DNA from: Podocnemis expansa
Lineage: Eukaryota > Chordata > Testudines > Podocnemididae
Assembly (NCBI GenBank): GCA_007922195.1
Contig: ML682121.1
Location: 2,195,382 to 2,259,381, forward strand
Direction: 5' to 3'
Length of the DNA stretch: 64,000 bases
This document shows positions 9,601-22,100 of the stretch, one piece after another. Position 1 is the stretch's first letter. Each line of letters starts with the position of its first letter. The notes beneath the pieces were generated by a model. It did not search any database, was not told the origin of the DNA, and saw only the letters and a program-made list of their open reading frames with translations. The translations under genes and the position numbers were made by a program.

Positions 9601-11200
9601 GGAAGGTTCCTGTGCATTTGAGAGGCCCAGGCCAGATGGCTCACCACCGACTTTCAGCAGCCTGACAATGTCATGCCAAATTTGCAGCAGGCCCAGTGGC
9701 TAGTGGTGTTGCTCTGAGACACACAGAATACCCACTTCCTTGGCGAGCAGCACTGACAGGTGAGCCTGTTAGAAACTGTCACCCACCCTTACTTGCTCCC
9801 CCACACCCACCTGGGGTCCTGCACAATGTCCCCTCACCTGGGTCTTCCTTGGTGAGGGAACCGCCTCCTGTGTGCCTGGGTCTGCCAGCAGGGCAGCGAT
9901 CAGCTGGGGACTGGCAGTCTCTGGGGCTTGTGAAATGCCTGTTGGTGGGTATTGGTCTCCCCCTGGTCCAGCACCACATTTTTGTCCACTAAACGCTCCT
10001 TGTTGTCACCATCAGGGCCATCCCTAATGGGCGGAGAAAGGGGCGATCGCCCTGGGAGTCATGGTTCCGTGGGCCCTGCGCTGTCCTGCTATGAGCAGGG
10101 CAGTGAGGGGCTCAAACCGCTGGCCCACCTATGCTGTTCCCCATTTGGGGAACCGGAAGAGCCAACCAAAAGCAGCGGCCAGGGTCAACGGTCCAGCACT
10201 CTCCCCGCCACTTGTGCTGTCTTCGGCTCCATGCTGGAGGCAGTGGGGAGGGGGTAGTAACAGGAGTGTTACTGTTCCGGGGGAGGACCCGGGGCACCAG
10301 CCCAGACCCCGTGCCCTGTCCGCAGGCCATGCCACTGGCCGGGGACAGGGCTGGGAGTGGCCGACAAGGCTGTGAGTGGCTAGGACCCGGATCCCCGGCT
10401 GGGGCCAGGGCCGGGGCCAGGAGTGGCAGCCACAGACACAGGGCCTCCTGGCCTTGGGGAAGCAGCTGCCGTGGCTGTGGGCAGCTGGACCCCGGATCCC
10501 TGGCTGGGGACAGGGCAGGAGCAGCTGCTGCTACTGCCAGCGATGCCTCTGGGTAGGAGGCAGCACAGGGGCCGTACCACTGCCCCTCCACCACACTGCC
10601 TCCTATCCCCTCCTTACTGCCTCCAGCACAGAGTCAAACGCTGTGCAAGTGTGGGGGGAGGGAGCTCTAACCCAGGCCGCTGCTTTTGGCTGGCTCTCCC
10701 TGTCCCCAAGGGGGGGAACAGCTGGCTCAGGGGTGGATGGCGCTTGCCCTCCCCTGCGCCAGCTGGCCCCTCCCCCCAGTTTGGGGGGGTTGGGTGGAAC
10801 CACAGAGGCTGATTTCCCATGGTCCTGCACCCTCCCCAGGGACGGTCCAGGTCACTGTCAAGGGGGGGGCTTAGTGGAGTCAATGGTGTGGGCAGGCTGG
10901 ATGCTACTTTCCCAGCCCAGAAAGAAGTCCATCTCCTGGTAGTAGTGACAGGTGATGGCAGATGCCCCCAAGCAGAGCATGACCTCCTGGACCTTTTGAC
11001 AACTCTGTTGGAGGGCTCTGATTTTTACCTAGAGCTGCTGCGTGTCAAGGGTGTGCCCACAGCTGTGCCCCTTCTCTTACAGGAGCCGGGATATGGTGGT
11101 ATACACCTTCGGGTTGTGGTGGCTGCCCTACAACCAGGAGTGCACTGCTTCACCCAGCCCAGCTGCCCGATTCGAGGTAAATCCAGGCCCCTCCCCTTCC
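9601..11200. other. GC-rich repeat-like region before the assembly gap
   Basis: High-GC sequence with overlapping open frames on both strands and internally repeated phrases, such as GGATCCC(C/T)GGCTGGGG at about 10389 and 10495 and CCAAAAGCAGCGGCC / GGCCGCTGCTTTTGGC at 10166 and 10674 in opposite orientation. The inverted pair suggests an interspersed element. Open frames overlap on all strands and share no known domain, so I call no gene. Confidence 0.45.
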
Positions 11201-11511
11201 NNNNNNNNNNNNNNNNNNNNNNNNNNNNNNNNNNNNNNNNNNNNNNNNNNNNNNNNNNNNNNNNNNNNNNNNNNNNNNNNNNNNNNNNNNNNNNNNNNNN
11301 NNNNNNNNNNNNNNNNNNNNNNNNNNNNNNNNNNNNNNNNNNNNNNNNNNNNNNNNNNNNNNNNNNNNNNNNNNNNNNNNNNNNNNNNNNNNNNNNNNNN
11401 NNNNNNNNNNNNNNNNNNNNNNNNNNNNNNNNNNNNNNNNNNNNNNNNNNNNNNNNNNNNNNNNNNNNNNNNNNNNNNNNNNNNNNNNNNNNNNNNNNNN
11501 NNNNNNNNNNN
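11201..11511. other. Assembly gap
   Basis: 311 consecutive N. Open frames crossing it are meaningless. The gap lies in GC-rich, pyrimidine-biased sequence, which is a common reason for assembly failure. Confidence 1.
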
Positions 11512-12119
11512 GGCCTTCCGCTTTCTCCCTCCATCCTGCTCTAGACTTGGCCGGCTTCCGCCTCCCCCAGGGCCCCCCAGGTCTTCTTTTACTGGCTGCA
11601 CCTGCCACTTAATGAAAGCCTATGATTCCAGGTAAATCTAGAGCACTCCGTTTTTCTTGCGGAGGAACGAGAGGTCATCTGCCATTTTGGAGAGTCCGAA
11701 ATGAGATCATGAATGCCTAATGGTTTGAGGGGAGGGCCTGGGTTTGGAAAGCCCCTTCTTGTTGGGCACGAGTGGAAGGCCAGAGTATTGCAGTAGCCAA
11801 AGCCCTCTTTTCAATAGTATCTACACAGCTTTAATTCAAGTATTGTATGTATTTATTTTAAAGTTTGTTCTGATCTAGTAAGTTCCCATTAACATTGATA
11901 CTTACTAGTTGAAACTTATGTTAAGTAGTCTGAATGTATGAAGTTCATAGTTTGGAGTGGGCAATGCCTAGTGGATTCTAGCACTAAATTATTCTGGACC
12001 TATTTGGCATGTAGACATAGGTAAAGAGGCCACCATCTGTGGTCCAAACTCCTTCACCCTTACGCCCAAGGTCTCTCTACTCTAGAGAATGTAATTTAAA
12101 TTTGTTAGTTGAAAGTAAT
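11512..12119. other. No gene recognised
   Basis: GC-rich flank of the gap to about 11640, then AT-rich unique-looking sequence. Confidence 0.35.
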
Positions 12120-12500
12120 CAGGTTGAGTCTATTTCAAACTATTCTCAGAGTTATTATTTCAAATTAACAAAGTGGATTAATTCAATTTAATGTTAAGTT
12201 GAATTTTTTTTCACTTTGTTAATTTGAATTAACTGCCCTTAATTCAAATTTATTAAATTCAAACTAAGGGTTAATCCTAATCTGCACTGTTAATCCTAGT
12301 TTAAACTAAGGATCAAACTAGGGGCTTAATTTGAAGTAACTAGCAGGTCTTAATAATTCAAATTAAGCATTCATTGGTTTGAATTAAGGAATTCTTTAAT
12401 TTGAACTAATGAAAGCCTAGCTTAGACAGGGACTAAATTACTTCTAATTAAGCCTCCTTAATTCGAACTAATTTGCATGTGTAGACATAGCCCCAGAGCC
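12120..12500. mobile_element. AT-rich MITE with TTTGAATTAA words
   Basis: Many direct and inverted copies of TTAATTTGAA and AATTCAAATTAA fill this stretch, and it ends in GCATGTGTAGACATAGCCCC. The inverse of that end, GGGGCTATGTCTACAC, is like the terminal sequence of the element at 49700. The left end is not clear. Confidence 0.5.
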
Positions 12501-14990
12501 TGTAGTCACTTTTGAACTGCTGAGGGTCAAATCACAAAGTATGATTAGTATGCATATTGATGAGTAGCTTGTGATATTAGTGAGAGGGCCATATGATTGT
12601 TGACAATCCATCCATAATGTCTCTGACACAGGCCGCTGGCAGGCAGCATACCCCTCAGAACACCACATCAGGGTGACAGATGGGTGCTTCCATCCTCCTC
12701 AGAAGAGTCCCCAACCACCAGTACCCTACATTTCTTCCTGGATATTATGGTTATGATCCTACCAGCCTCAGGGATGTGGCATTCATTTCAACAAAAGCTA
12801 CCGTTAATTTTTCTCTTTCCTCTAAATCACTTATCCTTGTATTCAATTGTCCACATCTTAGCTTTAGTGTATTATTATTATTACTGCTTTAGTTTATTAT
12901 TATGATTGCAAACCCTCCATTCCCTCACCCTGAGTGCTTTGTTTCTTAGCCAGTTTTCTCTGAGCTGATTCTTATGCATTCTTAAGGTGGCATACTATGC
13001 TTGTAAGATCTGAGTTACCAAGTACAATATTTGCAACACAGCTGCCTTACTCTGTGCTTTGTCAAAAACATTTCACAGCCAAATATATGTAACATTCCCT
13101 CCATTAACACTTAGGGGGAAAAAAACAGAAGTGCAATGCCCTATGAAATACAATTGCTTTTATGAAATCATTAAAAAGGTACAGGCTAGCAGCAACAACA
13201 TTCCTTAACATCAAGATGTTAGGGCTCCTCTGCCCTATCTTAGTTCACATATACAGAATGATGTGAAAGAATGAGAGGACAAATGGAGGCCAAGGAAATA
13301 AAAGCTTGCTTTAAGGAATCCACTTTATCCTTCAGAGCCAGGTTCTCTGACATAAGGCATTCAGAATTTTCCATGTGGCTTTTGACCAGTCTGACAGCCA
13401 GCAAACTACGGTGATTACCTGTGCACTGTTTCTAAGTAACATGTTGCAATGTTACAGCCTCGCTCCTAAGGTTTGTACTCCCTTCCTCTATAAACCCAGC
13501 AAACCCTCAGGAAAAGCATGGACTCATATACCCTTTTTCTAATTCTGTTAATAGCTGGATACAAGAGACGTTCCCACACATGCCGAGGTGGCTAACCAGT
13601 CCTAATGCCCCACAGGAAGATCTGTAGAAGGACTTCCCCCATCATTTGGTTAATATACTGCTTAACTCAGGCTACCATAAAAGACCCATTCAGATTACCC
13701 GTAAACATGGCAAGAAGTGGTTATCAGGCATTCCTCTCCCCAGGAATCCTGTTCATGATGCTGGACGTTGGAAGAACGAAACAGGGAGTCACAGAGGTTG
13801 ATTAGGTCAACAGTCACCCTTTATTGCCCACTCATTCTTCCTTGATGCCCTGAGTAAGCAAGAAGGAGGGAATATTACAGTTCTTTTATGCTTAAAAATG
13901 TGTAAAAGCTGTTTACATTCACGATAACTCCCTGTGACAGGGTGTACCAAGCCCTCCCACCAGAGATGGAGCCCTCTGCTTCCTCAATAGCTGGAAAGGT
14001 CCCACGCCAGCATGCAGGCTGCACTGTCCCTGGCAGGAAGCCAAAGTTAAAAGCCCAACCAGAGGCCTCAGCAAGCATTCAGATAACAGAGAAAAGAGGT
14101 TTACTCCTTGATCTCCTCAGGACTGCAGTGTTTGAAGATATTGCTATTTAGGACACAGTAACAAGACTAGAGAGTGGTTTGGGACTATGGAGCTGCCTTG
14201 TAGCAAGACCTGTAGAGCCCAGCCAGGCCCAGGAGAGCTTTTGGACTGGACCGCAGGAACGCTGTTGCTTGGGAGAACCCTGCTGGTCCCAGAGGGCCTT
14301 CAAAACTACATTGCAACCCAGACTGGCCACTAAGGTGGATCCTACCATGTCCAGAAGAGCCACAGGATTGGGCTGCAACCCCACTATGCTGAGTAACGAA
14401 TCCTGCTCCACCCAGGGGCTTCTGGACTTTGAAGCAGACCAACATTGCTATTGGGGGGAGGGGAGGCAGTCTTGCCTAGAAGGGCTGTGGCGTTTTGTTG
14501 CGACCCCCTGCAGTTGTGGGTTGATCCCCACTACACTCATCTCAGGGTGTGCACCACCTGAAAGGGAATCAAAACTCCCCTTCCTGGGGAGAAACCACGC
14601 ACTATCAATCACACTCCCTAAAGACTTTTTTGGTGACATTACCATCCAAGCAATAAATATTAATAATTATGTGGTGAATATAATTATACCCACCTTTGTT
14701 TGTTGTTTACAGGTACAGTCAATGATGTGCAGGTGCTTAACTGTGCAACTTGTTATTTTTTAGTAACAGCAATGCCTAGAAATTACTGACAAAGTGTTTA
14801 ACAAAGGAGGGGGAAGGGGAGAAAGATAAGCCCATTGTCTCCAAGTATTTTATGCAGGAGAGAGAAGATAACATACTTCTAGTTACACTTCTTGCACCAG
14901 TAGCAAGAAGGGATGGGAGAAGGGGCAAGGTAAAACATTTTAATTAAGATTTCATTTACAGGGAAGCAAGGCCTTCCTAAAATAACCTAT
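12501..14990. other. No gene recognised
   Basis: Mixed intergenic DNA. The plus-strand open frame at 14179-14763 is proline/cysteine rich without a known domain. The phrase CTGTGACAGGGTGTACCAAGCCC at about 13933 resembles sauropsid retroelement sequence, but no boundaries were found. Confidence 0.35.
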
Positions 14991-15189
14991 CACCACAGTA
15001 CCCTGTGGCTCAGGGCAGGCCATTTGTCCAGCACTAACTTAAGAAGTTTTCTGACACCCAGAATATCTGTAGGGTGTCTGTCTTGTGAACATCTCCTAAT
15101 GTCTCCAAATGTCAGGGCAGCAAATGAAGCTTTTTGCACACTCATAAAATCATCTTCCTCCTCTTTTGATTCTCTGATGATTAATGAGC

Positions 15190-15320
15190 ACTGGTTTATC
15201 AAAAAAGATTTCTCTCTTCTCACAGCATTCATAGGAGTGCATGCCTCTGTCAATTCCTTGATGTCTAATAAGGCGTGAGCACTGAGTGAAGCTTTTTCCA
15301 CACTTGGAGCTTGCATAGGA
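15190..15320 (-). pseudogene. Decayed fingers 8-9 downstream of the unit A stop
   Basis: In the same frame as the functional fingers, the sequence past the TGA still reads SKCGKSFTQCSRLIRHQGI and then YECCEKREIFFDK followed by VLINHQRI. The first zinc cysteine of finger 8 is Ser and its second histidine is lost. The final finger resembles the equally decayed last finger of units B and C. Confidence 0.7.
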
Positions 15321-16147
15321 TCACGAACGCCTGTGTGTTCTCTGATGTCTAATAAGGTATGACTTATGAGCGAATCTTTTCCCGCACTCACAGCACTCAT
15401 AGGGTTTATCGCCTGTATGGATTATCTGATGATCATAAAGGGTTGATCTCCGTGTGAAGCTTTTTCCACACTCAAAGCATACATGGGGTCGCTCTGCAGT
15501 ATGGGTACTCTGATGTCTAATAACATCTGATCTGCGAATGAACCTTTTCCCACACTCAGCGCATTCGTGGGGCCTCTTGCCTGTGTGGATCTTCTGATGT
15601 TGAATAAGAGTTGATCTGTCAGTGAACCTTTTCCCACATTCACAGCATTCCTGGGGTCGCTCTGCTGTGTGGATTTTCTCATGTCTAATTAAATATGAGT
15701 GCTGAGTGAAGCTTTTCCCACATTCACAGCACTCATGAGACCTCTCTGTTCTGTGGATTCTTTGATGTGCAGCGAGTACTGAACTGCAAGCAAACCTTTT
15801 CCCACACTCACTGCATTCAAAGGGTCTTTCTCCTGTGTGGATTCTCCGATGTATAAGAAGGTGTGAAGGTGAACGGCAGGCTTTGCCACACTCAGGGCAT
15901 ATATATTTTCTCCCTTTCTGGAGGACACTCCTTTGGGCAGTGATTTCCTTGAGGTCCTTGTGCTTTTCTTCAGAGCTGATCGATTTAGTCGCTTTCTCTC
16001 CTGGCTGGTTTCCCTGCTGCCTCTCCTCACAATTTAGCGACATGTTCTCATTATTTCTTTGTAATAAAGCCCCCTGAAGTTCCATGTACTCAGTATCTTC
16101 CTGCTGTGGTTTCTGCTCCTTGGTCTCACTCAGCACCGTATCATCTC
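15321..16147 (-). CDS. Unit A terminal exon: seven C2H2 zinc fingers
   Basis: The acceptor CTCTCTGTCTCAG precedes GAGATGATACGG, and the reading frame runs in phase 1 from the KRAB-B exon. After an acidic spacer of about 90 residues come seven fingers of the CxxCGKxFxxxSxLxxHxxxH type with TGERP-like linkers. DNA-contact residues (helix -1,2,3,6) read SSHI, CSVA, QSYR, DSTQ, RSDR, RSTD and HSYR. Finger 1 has Cys in place of the core Phe. The frame stops at TGA after HQRTHRRS. In frame beyond the stop are remnants of two more fingers (KCGKSFTQCSRLIRHQ, then YECCEKREIFF), so the protein has lost its last fingers. The linkers RTERSHE, TAERPQE and TAERPHV depart from consensus. Confidence 0.93.
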
Positions 16148-19100
16148 CTGAGACAGAGAGAGAAACCTCAGAAGCAGGGATGGAAAAGGGGAGAAGAAAC
16201 AAAATAGATGCTGTCCTTTCTCCCCATGGGGAAGAGTTTAGGGGAATTCATTCCCCCTCCCCACCATCAGTTCTGTCTTCATATCCCACAAAACACACAG
16301 GATGAAGTGAGATTAAGAAATAAGCATTTGTCAGTCAGGATGGGTAGGACCCCATGAGCAATATCTGCCCCGAGGATATGATAGCTGCTATGAGACAATC
16401 TGAGTTCAAAGAGCTTTCATGGTCATGGTAGGAAACCCCAGATGTTTCCTTCAGACCAAGGTATATTAGAATTTTTCTAATGATTCCTCACCTGTGCAGG
16501 TTCCTCTCAGGATCTCTCTTCCCTCAAACCCCTGAGGATTGGAGACCCACAGCTCTTCCCCTTGTTCCAGCTGGGAGATTACATCAGCTTTGGAAACTGG
16601 AAAGCCTGGTCAGATAAAAGAAAAGAAGTCAGATCAGATGCATTCATGGGCCATTTTAAAGAACTGAATTTCTGGTGCTTGCTCTCCAGGTGCTGAATGT
16701 ATCAGACACTCTGATTAAAAGGGGATTAATTCATCACTACTCTTCTGGCACATGTAGCCATTCTTCTTCAAAAGGGCTCCAAAAATACAAAGTAACTCCA
16801 TATCACAGAAAGTCAAGAGGAGGTCTCCTTGGAACTACTTCTTACTGACAGAGGGATCCAAAGGTGATGAGATGGTTATAATTGGGACTGGTAAACATCA
16901 GCTTGCAATGTTCCACAGCGTAAGGAGCAGGAAGGAATGAGGATACAACTGCATGGGAAGGAGTATCTGATATTAAGAAATTACATTTTGTGATGTTCAA
17001 GAATATAAAGATTCAGTGCCATAGAATAGAATAAAAACATAATAGCGAGTCAGGTGCAAAGGAAAGGTTATTCTGTAACCTTTTCCCAGTGTATGAAGAA
17101 GGTAATAGAATCACAAAAATATAGGGCTTTGAAGTCATTCAAAGCAGCCCATGTGCTGAAACAAGAAAAACTAAACCAAGACCATTCCCTGATAGGCATT
17201 TATCGCTATTTTTATTGTCCAATGATGGGGAGACCAGTCTGCTTTGGAATTTTTTCTGTAATATCTAAACTAAATTGTGTGTGATCTTTCAATCAGTTTT
17301 GTAACAGCTTTATAATAATTTCACAGAGATCATGTTTCCCTAGTTTCCTTATGAGAATGCCATGTGGTTGTGTCAAATTATGTTAAGATATACCAAATCT
17401 ACTGCCCCCTCTGCATTCAGTATAGGTCAATGACCCTGTCAAAGAAGGAAATTGGCTTCATTTGCTGTTAACAACCTTTAAGATACTTGAAAACTGTTAC
17501 AAGGAGGAGGGAGAAAAATTGTTCTCCTTAACTGTTGATGATGGGCCAACAATGGGCTTAAATTACAGCAAGTGAGGTTTATGTTGGATGTTAAGAAACA
17601 ACTCCTGACTGTTAGGGTGATTAACCAGTGGAATAAGTCACCTAGGGAGGTTGGGGCATCTCAGTCACTAGAGAATTTTAAGCCCAAATTAGACAAACAC
17701 TGGTCAGAGATGGTTTAAGATGGTACTTGGTCCTGCCGTGAGTGTAGCGGACTGGAGTCTATGACCTGTGATGGTCCCTTCCTGTTTTATGAACTCTGTG
17801 ATTGTTTGTGTGGAGGAGACCCAAAGTTTGAGTGCTTTCCAGATGTAAGGAAGTAATGCTGTTTCTGCCAGAACTAAACTCAAGCTTTGTCTCAGCAGAG
17901 AAGACATGTTAGACTCTGTGCTAAAATATTCCTGTGCTCTGTTCCCAAATATTTCTCTAGCAGGGGAGGGTAGAGTGCTACTAGATGAGTAATCACCCTG
18001 TTTGCGTGCTGCTGAAACAGGAGAGAGTTAAAGTTGCATTATGAAGGGGACATGAACTCCAATTCTTTGTTTTTCTTCTAACAACTAAGGAGAAGAATTC
18101 CTAACCCAGTGAAGTCACATTCTCATAGTTTTCCTTCATGATGTCCCAATAGAGATCTCTCTGAGTATGGTTCAACAGTGTCCACTCTTCTGTGGTGAAG
18201 TACAGAGCAACTTCCTCAAAAGCCATCACCCCCTGAAAAAGAAAAGAGAACAAAACTCAGAGCTTTCTCCCTAGTAACAAGCCACTATTCACAGGGAAAT
18301 AAGGCCAAACAAGTGGATGCTTTAGGAGGTCCACAGCCAGCAGAATCGATCCACACCCCACTCAGAGCGTCGTGGAGGGATCCGGGTGAGGAGAGAGATC
18401 ACCCCATAGACTCTAAGTTCAGAAAGGAAACATTCTGATCATCTATTCTGACCTCCTGAATGACACAGGCCACAGAACCTTACCCACTTGACCCTGTACC
18501 AGTTCCCTAACCTAAGACTGAGTTGTTGAAGTCCTCATGTAATGATTTCAAGACTTCAGTGTACAGAGACTCCACCAGCAAATGACCTGTGCCCCATGCT
18601 CCAGAGGAAGGCGAAAAACCCCATGGTGTCTCTCTCAATCTACCTTGGGGGAAAATTCCTTTCCAACCCCAAACATGGTGATTAGTTAAACCTTAAGGAC
18701 ATGGGCAAGGCTCATCAGCCAGGCAGCCAGGAAGAACTCTCTGTAGTAACTCAGAACCCACCCCATCTAACATCCCATTACAAACCACAGGGCACATTTA
18801 CTTCTAGTAATCAAAGATCAGTCAATAGTCAAGTTAGATTATCCCATTGGATCATCCCTTCATAAACTTATGAAACTCAGTCTTGAAGTCAATTAGGCTT
18901 TTTGCCTCCACTGCTCCCTTTGGAAGGCTGATCCAGACCTTCACTCCTCTGATTATCAGAAAACTATGTCTAATTTCACATGTCATGCTATTTTGGGATC
19001 AGAATTGGGACATATTTGTGAAGAACCACTATATAATTTGCATGCCTGGGTAAGAAAAAAATGAACTGGATATACAGAAATGTTGGTATGCCTTGTTATC

Positions 19101-22100
19101 AAATAGTAGCATTAATTCTACCATTGTGTATGTTGTCTGAAGTCATGTTGGGTATACACACACTGTACCCAAGTTTTAATTAATGGAATTTACAAAAAAG
19201 ACATTAATCCTGCTCAAAATAAATGTTATTGTAATATTGCTGTACTGGAACTGTGTGATGTAGTTTATGAACTACCAAAAATCCATTTTGGTGGTCCCTA
19301 GGGCGACTCAAGGGATTAAAAGATCCCTGCATAAGAATGATATGACACTCTACAACATACCTTGCTGGAGAGAAACCCCAAATCACTAAGACCTCTGCTG
19401 TGTTTCCTTGAGCAATAGTCGAAAGTGTATGCCAAGGGATTGTCATGGCCTTTTAAATTGTTGTGGTCACCAAGAGGAAACTGATAGTGCCCCAATACAA
19501 TTTCAGTTGCTTGACCACCAGTTCGATCTTGCTTGCTTGACCATTCTGGCCTCAACTGCCAGACATCTTCCAGTTGGAAGAGACAAATAGGAATACGAAG
19601 CAAACTGGCAGATGTCTCAGTTTCTGCATGCCCAGGCACATAAGACAAAATACATAACAAGTCTGGTTGCCACTCCATATAGAAAATGGTGATGGGACTA
19701 ACAAGTTATCTTGAATGCCTGGGGAAACATTTTTCCACTACCAAGGGGCATAGTCTGTTTACTGTCCATCTTATATGTTTTGAGGACCCCATTTATTATG
19801 CTAAGACTGGAAAATGGTTAATGGTGAGAACCCCCTGTAAGTGATAGAATGTATAATTATTACTAGATTGAAGTGAAAGTTGTCTATAGAAAGGTATAAA
19901 AAGTCATCACTTAGACAAAGGGGTGTGCTTTATCAATGTTTGATTTTGCAGGAGCTGCTACTCATTGGAAAGGATCCACTGACTCCCCAGCTGGGCTCCT
20001 GAAAAGCCATTCCTGTGTACAACCTTCTGAGTGACTCCTTTGTTCACCAGGCTTACTGAGTATGACATATTGTAATTAATTTTAAGCTTTGTATTTAACT
20101 AGTATGTTTATAGAAAATTTTATATATTAAATGTTAGTGATCTGAAAATCAGGCATACTGTTTCTCATCGGTATCCACACCGATCAATAAGTGCCCAGTA
20201 ACATGCTGAGCCTCACTGGTAGTATTTTCCATTCCCAGCTCATAGCAGGCTCTGGCGACTGAGTTCAGGCTCCACCAATGGCAGTCTGATAATTTCTCCA
20301 GCCCTGTCTGGGAGGAGCGGGGGCTGTTTCCTATCACATAAATAGAGTAATTTTCACACACAGCCCCAGGGGTATTTTAAGGCCCATATTAAGTCATAGT
20401 AGGTTTGTCACTCCTCTCGTTTCCTACATCCTGTGTATTTCTTGCCACTTCCCAGCTCCAGACTTGACTCCCCAGAAACTCCCATCTTCTGTGGGAACCC
20501 ACCAGCAACTCTCACAATCCCTACCTGAGCCAGCTCCATTGCAGCCATTTCTCTTCCTTGTCCCCTGGGAGGCAGGGACAATCTGGAGTGAAACAGAGAT
20601 GTTATTCTTCCACCTGTCAGGGTAAGAAGAGTGATTGGAGAGAGTTCATAACCACATTTTGTTAATTCACAGACCTTTCCCCCAGGCCTATTCCCTGCAG
20701 AGAACTCTTCTAGCCTCTCTTCCCAGCAAAACACTCAAGTCATTTTACTGCACACACACCTTTGCACCAGAGGGAAACTCACTGTGATCCCTTAAAACCT
20801 GCCAAGGTCCCTAAGGACAGCATATTCCCCCATCAGGATAGGATCTAGTTAGATTCAGAGACTGGACAAAATCTTTCCAGTCTGGAGACATTAACTGGAT
20901 CTTAGTAGGTTGCGGAGCTTGATCTCTTTCCCTAACTTTCTCTCCTCATTTTCTCTCTCCCTTCTCTCTGGCTGAGGGACTTACTTACTGCCTCTTCGTG
21001 GATGCCTTCACTATCCTACAAGTGCTAATGACATTTTAGAACCAGTCTTTGTGCTTCATCCTCGTCTTTGCTATCCACTGAAAGGGTTACAACCTCTCTG
21101 GCTGAGATAGTGAAAGGGGTCACTGTGCATAGCTGCTAGCAGTAAGTCTGAAACATAGGAATGATTTCGGAAATGTGGAAATTCTTTTATGGGAATTATC
21201 ATACTTTGGATCACTCCAGATCTGGTATAGCATCTAACTGTTCATTCACAGTAAATTCATATACCAAATAATGCCCTCTTCCCATTCCTAGCCCACAGGG
21301 ATGTAAGACTATGAATCATGTATTTTGACGTTTCTCAAGCGGGTCACAGAAGGCAGTAAGATGAATCTTGACATGTTATGAGTTGCATTGTGGTCTAAAA
21401 CTGAAGTCACCACAAGGACCTCATGAGGACTAGTACGTTAAACCAAGGGCTGCACCACTGAAACCTTTTCATACAATGATATTGCAAATATTGGTAACAA
21501 TTGTGTCATTGTGGGCTGCAGGAAATAGCTTTAGGGGGCTGCATGTGGTCCACAGGCTGCATGTTTGAGACCCCTGGTCTAAAGCAAAGAAAGTCTCACT
21601 GTTCCATTTCCTACCATTTTTATCCTTCATGATTACAATTTTCAGTCAGACGTCTGAAACACACACATCCAAGTCATACAGGCTCAGCCTTGATCCACAT
21701 TGTGCTCTTACTTCCACAGTAAAACATAAAGCGATCTCCTGCAGAACCTGGCTTCAACTACCGCATCACCAATATGAAAAGAGTGTGAAACACTGACGCA
21801 CTATAGCAGGTCCTGTCTCATTCAAAGGATCCCAAAAACACGCTAGTGCCATGGTTCTCAACCTTCTGCGGGTCGTGACACACTTGGCAGTAGATTGCGA
21901 TCCTACAGAACACACCAATTCACCCTCTCCAGGCCAAATCCAGCCATCTTCACAACGCACCATGACACACTTACCGCTGTGTGGCAACATTGTAATGTGT
22001 TTCGACACAGTGGCTGAGAACTGCTGCTCTACTGTTTCCTTCCCTTTCACAGTCGGTCTGTAACAGGATCCCAGTCCCTTTTCTCCTTCAGGTTCAGTCT

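Noticed and set aside
9250..9621. Functional protein-coding gene at the Harbinger relic
   Set aside because: Catalytic-region residues are altered and the conserved blocks fall in more than one frame, so it is a relic.
10112..10594. 160-codon minus-strand open frame, and many overlapping frames to 11600
   Set aside because: GC-rich sequence gives long frames on all strands. There are no domains, and some frames run through the N gap.
14179..14763. 194-codon plus-strand open frame
   Set aside because: No domain, compositional bias and no splice or promoter context.
14990..15400. 136-codon open frame beside the unit A fingers
   Set aside because: It is the shifted frame of the zinc-finger region and its decayed tail. 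Finger motifs appear only in the other frame.
19316..19678. 120-codon minus open frame in a unit A intron
   Set aside because: No domain was identified and the region looks LTR-like. It was left as possible retroelement sequence.
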